Positions 60,746 through 64,000 of a stretch of DNA of 64,000 bases are shown here, piece by piece. The stretch spans positions 1,268,949 to 1,332,948 of the forward strand of contig NZ_LMJL01000012.1 in the NCBI RefSeq assembly GCF_001429295.1, written 5' to 3'. The notes below the pieces were generated by a model. It worked only from the letters and a program-made list of their open reading frames with translations, made no database searches and was not told the origin of the DNA. The DNA is from Flavobacterium sp. Root935. Its GTDB lineage: Bacteria > Bacteroidota > Bacteroidia > Flavobacteriales > Flavobacteriaceae. Made by a program: the position numbers and the translations under genes. The stretch's first letter is position 1. Each line of letters starts with the position of its first letter.

Positions 60746-61558
60746 ATGGAAGACTTTCTGCAAGACGTTGTCAAACATTTAGAAGGATATTATTATAGTA
60801 TTGTCGATCTTACGCCAAAATTTATTTTGGCAGTTCTGGTCATTTTGGTTTCATGGTTTATTGCAAGCCGTGTCGGAATTTTTGCAGGCAACCGACTAAA
60901 AGTCAGAATGCACGATCGTCTTCTGGCAACTTTTATCGCTCGTTTAATTAAGTCTGTTCTTATTATTATCGGAATTCTTATTATGTTCCGAATTATTGGC
61001 CTTGACGGAATCGCTCAAAGTATGCTTGCCGGTGCCGGAATCTCTGCTTTTGTAATTGGTTTTGCGCTTAAGGATATTGGCGAAAATTTCCTTGCCGGAA
61101 TTCTGCTGGCTTTCAAAAGACCTTTTAACATTGGAGATATTATTGAAAGTAACGGCGTGAAAGGCGAAGTCATTAACCTCAACCTGCGCGATACCGAAGT
61201 AAAAAGCGATTCTAAAATTATTTATATTCCAAACGCACTTTTAATAAAAAATACACTTATCAACTACAACAGCGAAGGTTTCCTTCTTCAGACGTTCACC
61301 GTTGGACTCGAATATGGTTCTGATTATACCCGCGCAATCGAACTAGTTAAAGAAGTTCTCGGAAACAGTGAAGACGTTACCGAAAAAGACCACGAAAACG
61401 CAGCCGTAATTACTGATGTTGCCGGTGCGGGTGTCATTCAACTCAATATCCGCTATTGGGTAAAAACGGCATCAACAACTGAAAATTCAGAATGCCGTTC
61501 TAAAATTATTGCTGCTGTTTTGAAGAAGTTAAAAGAAAATGAGTTTGTTTTGAAGTAA
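60746..61558 (+). CDS. Small-conductance mechanosensitive channel (MscS type)
   Basis: A 270-residue MscS protein with three transmembrane helices (about 20-42, 62-85 and the pore-lining 91-118). The pore helix is GAGISAFVIGFALKDIGENFLAGILLAF, followed by the conserved RPFNIGDIIE beta domain. The cytoplasmic vestibule ends at about 265. It opens on sudden osmotic downshift to release solutes. It is close to the minimal length for the family. A TACTTTTA box at about 60701 is a possible promoter. Confidence 0.94.
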   Translation: MEDFLQDVVKHLEGYYYSIVDLTPKFILAVLVILVSWFIASRVGIFAGNRLKVRMHDRLLATFIARLIKSVLIIIGILIMFRIIGLDGIAQSMLAGAGISAFVIGFALKDIGENFLAGILLAFKRPFNIGDIIESNGVKGEVINLNLRDTEVKSDSKIIYIPNALLIKNTLINYNSEGFLLQTFTVGLEYGSDYTRAIELVKEVLGNSEDVTEKDHENAAVITDVAGAGVIQLNIRYWVKTASTTENSECRSKIIAAVLKKLKENEFVLK

Positions 61559-61607
61559 TGGGACAAAGGTCCAAAGTGGCAAAGGTTCAGAGGTTTTTTC
61601 CAAACAC

Positions 61608-61690
61608 AATTGTCACCCTGAGCGTAGTCGAAGGCTTATGACAATTTAAACTTCTTTTTGGAATTTGGGATTTAAAAAATTGGAATTTAA
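61608..61690. repeat. Palindromic repeat, family D
   Basis: AATTGTCA (61608-61615) pairs with TGACAATT (61639-61646) around the word ccctgagcgtagtcgaagg. A ttggaatttgggattt tail follows. Both words match the element in the gltB-gltD spacer at 20290-20370. Confidence 0.65.
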
Positions 61691-61718
61691 ATAAAAAGAT
61701 ATCTTCGCAATAAGATTC

Positions 61719-62675
61719 TTACCCCTTCCCCCAAATCCTAGTATTCAAATCCAATTCATGAACAATATCCTGCATAAACTGAACTATCGAAAGATCATCA
61801 GTAAGTAAATTAGGAACTAATAGCGAAGAATGGATAGGCGCTTCAAAGTAGTTATGAGACAGCGGAAAAGCAATATACATTTTAGAATCTATAAATGAGA
61901 GCGAAATAGTATCCTCTGATTTTTTGTTTAATTCTAAAATTCTTTCCATCATAGCTGGAGTTAAAATATATCTCGCCTCAATTTGATTTCTAGAATAGGT
62001 AACAAAAATCTCATCAAAAATGGTATTTTCTAAATGCACCAACTCACTGTTTCCAAAGCTAAAAACGTTTTTAGAAAACCACGCACCAATAGCATCTCCA
62101 ACACCTTTTGGCCGCACGACAGTCGACACTTCAAAGTTTTTATTGAAATCGGCTACGAAAATAATTCCTTTAAAAATTGTATGCCAAGTTGTTTTCGTTC
62201 CGTTTTTGGTGTGGGTTTCGGTTTTATATTCAGCGTGAACTTCGGCAAACCAAAAAGCAGTTTTATCGGCAGTTCCGCTTATTAAATCTTGGGTCTTATA
62301 ACGATCTGGTTCGGTTGTAAAAAGTTCAGAGCTTATAAACTCATATTCGGGAAGTCCGCTTTGAGGCGTAATCGAAAAAGTTTCATTAATCTCTTTTAAT
62401 GCTGATGAAACAACATTGGTTTTATAAACAAATTTGTATTTTTTGACTTCATCTTGTATTTGAAAATACATTACAACACCAATAACCAAAGGAACTAAAG
62501 CTCCAAAAAAGGCTAACATTGGAAACCTAATTAATAAACCAATAGCTAAAATTAATGCCGCAAGACCAAACAAGATATAGCAGGTTCTATAGGTTTCTGC
62601 TATTTTTTTTCGGTCTATTTCTAATGTATTTAAAACCTCCTGTAAAGCTTTATAAGTAGTATTTTCTGAATCCAT
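61719..62675 (-). CDS. DUF3137 membrane-associated protein
   Basis: A 318-residue protein with two close membrane spans (about 29-46 and 51-68) near the N-terminus. A large soluble domain follows, which includes DLISGTADKTAFWFAEVHAEYKT and KGIIFVADFNKNFE, characteristic of DUF3137. It begins on the last base of the lemA stop (ATG shares A), so the two are translated together. The pairing with LemA is common in bacteria. The shared role is not known, perhaps in envelope stress. Confidence 0.85.
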   Translation of the reverse strand: MDSENTTYKALQEVLNTLEIDRKKIAETYRTCYILFGLAALILAIGLLIRFPMLAFFGALVPLVIGVVMYFQIQDEVKKYKFVYKTNVVSSALKEINETFSITPQSGLPEYEFISSELFTTEPDRYKTQDLISGTADKTAFWFAEVHAEYKTETHTKNGTKTTWHTIFKGIIFVADFNKNFEVSTVVRPKGVGDAIGAWFSKNVFSFGNSELVHLENTIFDEIFVTYSRNQIEARYILTPAMMERILELNKKSEDTISLSFIDSKMYIAFPLSHNYFEAPIHSSLLVPNLLTDDLSIVQFMQDIVHELDLNTRIWGKG

Positions 62676-63229
62676 TAATTATTAAAAAGCTCCTTTGCAC
62701 TAATGTTTTTACGCTCTTCTGCTGGTGTTTCCAAAACATCAATTTTAGTATAATTAAGCATTCCCGCAAACATATTGCCTGGGAACATCATAATAGCATT
62801 ATTGTAACTAGTAACCGAAGCATTATAAGTTCTTCTCGCAGCTGCGATTTGTTCTTCACTTTCTGTCCAAGTCGATTGTAAATTCAGGAAATTAGTATTG
62901 GCTTTTAAGTCTGGGTAGTTTTCAACGGTAACCATTAAACCTTTTACAGCTGTACTTAATTCCGTATCTAAACTTGCTTTTTCGGTTTCTGTAAGTGAAC
63001 CTGAACCTGCTTTTGCGCGAAGTTCTACGATTTTAGTTAATGTACTTTGTTCGTAATTGGTGTATTGTTTAACCACCTCAACAAGATTGGGAATCAAATC
63101 AAAACGTTTTTTCAACATGACGTCAATTGCCGAAAAAGCATTCGTAACCTGATTTCTTCTTTCAATAAGAGAATTATAAATAAAAACGCCAACTGCTAAA
63201 AAAACAACAAGGATTATAACTATAATCAT
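62675..63229 (-). CDS. lemA: LemA family protein
   Basis: A 184-residue protein with a single N-terminal membrane span (about 1-18, IIVIILVVFLAVGVFIYNSL) and a helical exterior domain. Family marks are NAFSAIDVMLKKRFDLIPNLVEVVKQYT, the EQIAAARRTYNASVTSYNN helix and FPGNMFAG. A TATATTTG promoter box is visible about 35 bases upstream on the minus strand. It is co-transcribed with the DUF3137 gene. Cellular role is unknown. Confidence 0.92.
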   Translation of the reverse strand: MIIVIILVVFLAVGVFIYNSLIERRNQVTNAFSAIDVMLKKRFDLIPNLVEVVKQYTNYEQSTLTKIVELRAKAGSGSLTETEKASLDTELSTAVKGLMVTVENYPDLKANTNFLNLQSTWTESEEQIAAARRTYNASVTSYNNAIMMFPGNMFAGMLNYTKIDVLETPAEERKNISAKELFNN

Positions 63230-63350
63230 AACTTAAAAAATTTAATTGGTTTGAAAGCAAATATATAGAAAAGCAAATAAGTTTTATACTTTATTTGTAG
63301 GATATACCACATTTTTTTAAAACCGCATAAAAATGCATTTTTAAATAATT

Positions 63351-64000
63351 CTACAATACTTTAATTCCGGAATCTACAAAATTCTTTATTTTCGGACTTG
63401 CAACATTTAGGTCTGTTACAACGGCGTAAAGTTTATCAAGATCACAAACTTTATGTGGCATTTTGCTGTTCATTTTTTCAGAGGTAAAAAGCGCAATTAC
63501 CTTGTCTGATGCCCTAATCATCTCTTTTTTAATAACCGAAACTTCATAACCAATTTCGGTAAGTCCTTGATTTACATCGATACTGCTGACACCCATAAAA
63601 CAAATGTCGGCTTTAATTTTGGAAAGCACCTGAACCACATCAATACCAACGGTTACCATTGCCTGCTTTTGCAATTTCCCGCCAATAAAAATCAATTCGA
63701 TATTCGGGTGCTGCGATAACTGCATCGCAATTGGAAGACTGTAGGTATAAATCGTAGCGGTAAAATTTAGTGGAATAAGTTTGCAGAGAGTCAAATTTGT
63801 TGTTCCTCCGCTCATAATAATCACTTGACCTTCATTCAAAAAAGAAAGCGCTTTTTTAGCCACGCTTATTTTCTTATCTTCATTAATAATAGTAATGTCG
63901 AAAACATTTTTATGATTGTTTTTGGCTAAAAATGCGCCTCCATACACCTTATTTATTAAGCCTTTATCATTTAACTCAATAAAATCCCTGCGAATAGTAT
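63351..64000 (-). CDS. DeoR-family regulator, 5' end outside window
   Basis: The frame runs to the window edge; the GTG at 63947 is not the start. At the edge the peptide reads TIRRDFIELNDKGLINKVYGGAF, the second half of the DeoR HTH, and the full gene should be about 250 residues. The effector domain (about 63351-63890) has the sugar-phosphate-sensing pattern: IIMSGGTTNLTLCKLIP, YTYSLPIAMQLS, ELIFIGGKL, CFMGVSSID and the final DKLYAVVTDLNVASP. DeoR regulators usually repress sugar or nucleoside catabolism and respond to phosphorylated intermediates; its targets are outside the window. Confidence 0.88.
   Translation of the reverse strand, partial: TIRRDFIELNDKGLINKVYGGAFLAKNNHKNVFDITIINEDKKISVAKKALSFLNEGQVIIMSGGTTNLTLCKLIPLNFTATIYTYSLPIAMQLSQHPNIELIFIGGKLQKQAMVTVGIDVVQVLSKIKADICFMGVSSIDVNQGLTEIGYEVSVIKKEMIRASDKVIALFTSEKMNSKMPHKVCDLDKLYAVVTDLNVASPKIKNFVDSGIKVL

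Overview
The window reads as a chromosomal segment of a Flavobacterium-like member of the Bacteroidota. The evidence is the low GC content, the near absence of Shine-Dalgarno sites, the recurring TAnnTTTG promoter boxes typical of this phylum, and gene families favoured in it (TonB receptor with a DUF4249 lipoprotein, many small lipoproteins, DinB/DUF1572 proteins, CAT-type APC permease, YifB, LemA/DUF3137). Most genes are core or housekeeping and are separated by short AT-rich gaps. No rRNA, tRNA, CRISPR array, prophage or insertion sequence could be recognised.

Layout. 1-4.2 kb: 3' part of a TonB-dependent receptor followed by an operon of DUF4249 lipoprotein, GyrI-like and DinB-like proteins. 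4.3-10.4 kb: thiamine pyrophosphokinase, RlmF, a toxin-antitoxin pair whose toxin is frame-broken, a YgjV-like membrane protein, a lipoprotein hydrolase, UvrB and a TerB-like protein. 10.5-13.9 kb: an esterase, dipeptide epimerase and PLP transferase cluster, probably for peptide or murein-derived compounds, then a YehS-like protein. 14.1-23.6 kb: central carbon, nitrogen and lysine metabolism (sucC, gltB, gltD, lysA). 23.7-27.8 kb: an accessory block with a 1032-residue NACHT NTPase carrying pentapeptide-like repeats, an unknown small protein and an XRE regulator. This is the best candidate for an undescribed (anti-phage) system. 27.9-36.9 kb: RDD, DUF1624-like and many small secreted or lipoprotein genes, plus an ArsR regulator with two tandemly duplicated SRPBCC proteins. 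36.9-37.9 kb: a decayed patch of gene fragments. 38-48.3 kb: yifB, a YwqG-like protein, an oxidoreductase, amt, dsbD, tilS, pabB. 48.5-64 kb: DoxX, Blc lipocalin, lpdA, Lrp/AsnC with a divergent PLP sulfur-amino-acid enzyme, an APC permease, a Tat-exported oxidoreductase, a YdiJ-like FAD/Fe-S oxidase, MscS, DUF3137/LemA and the start-truncated end of a DeoR regulator.

The intergenic spaces hold several families of short dispersed palindromic repeats, some nested inside each other and one inside the gltB-gltD operon. At least one family (copies near 4.95, 22.0 and 33.0 kb) keeps the flanks of a fold while the loop varies. The ammonium route is coherent: Amt imports ammonium and GltBD turns it into glutamate. 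Several protein starts were moved downstream from the longest reading frame because a promoter box or the family N-terminus lies inside the longer frame.
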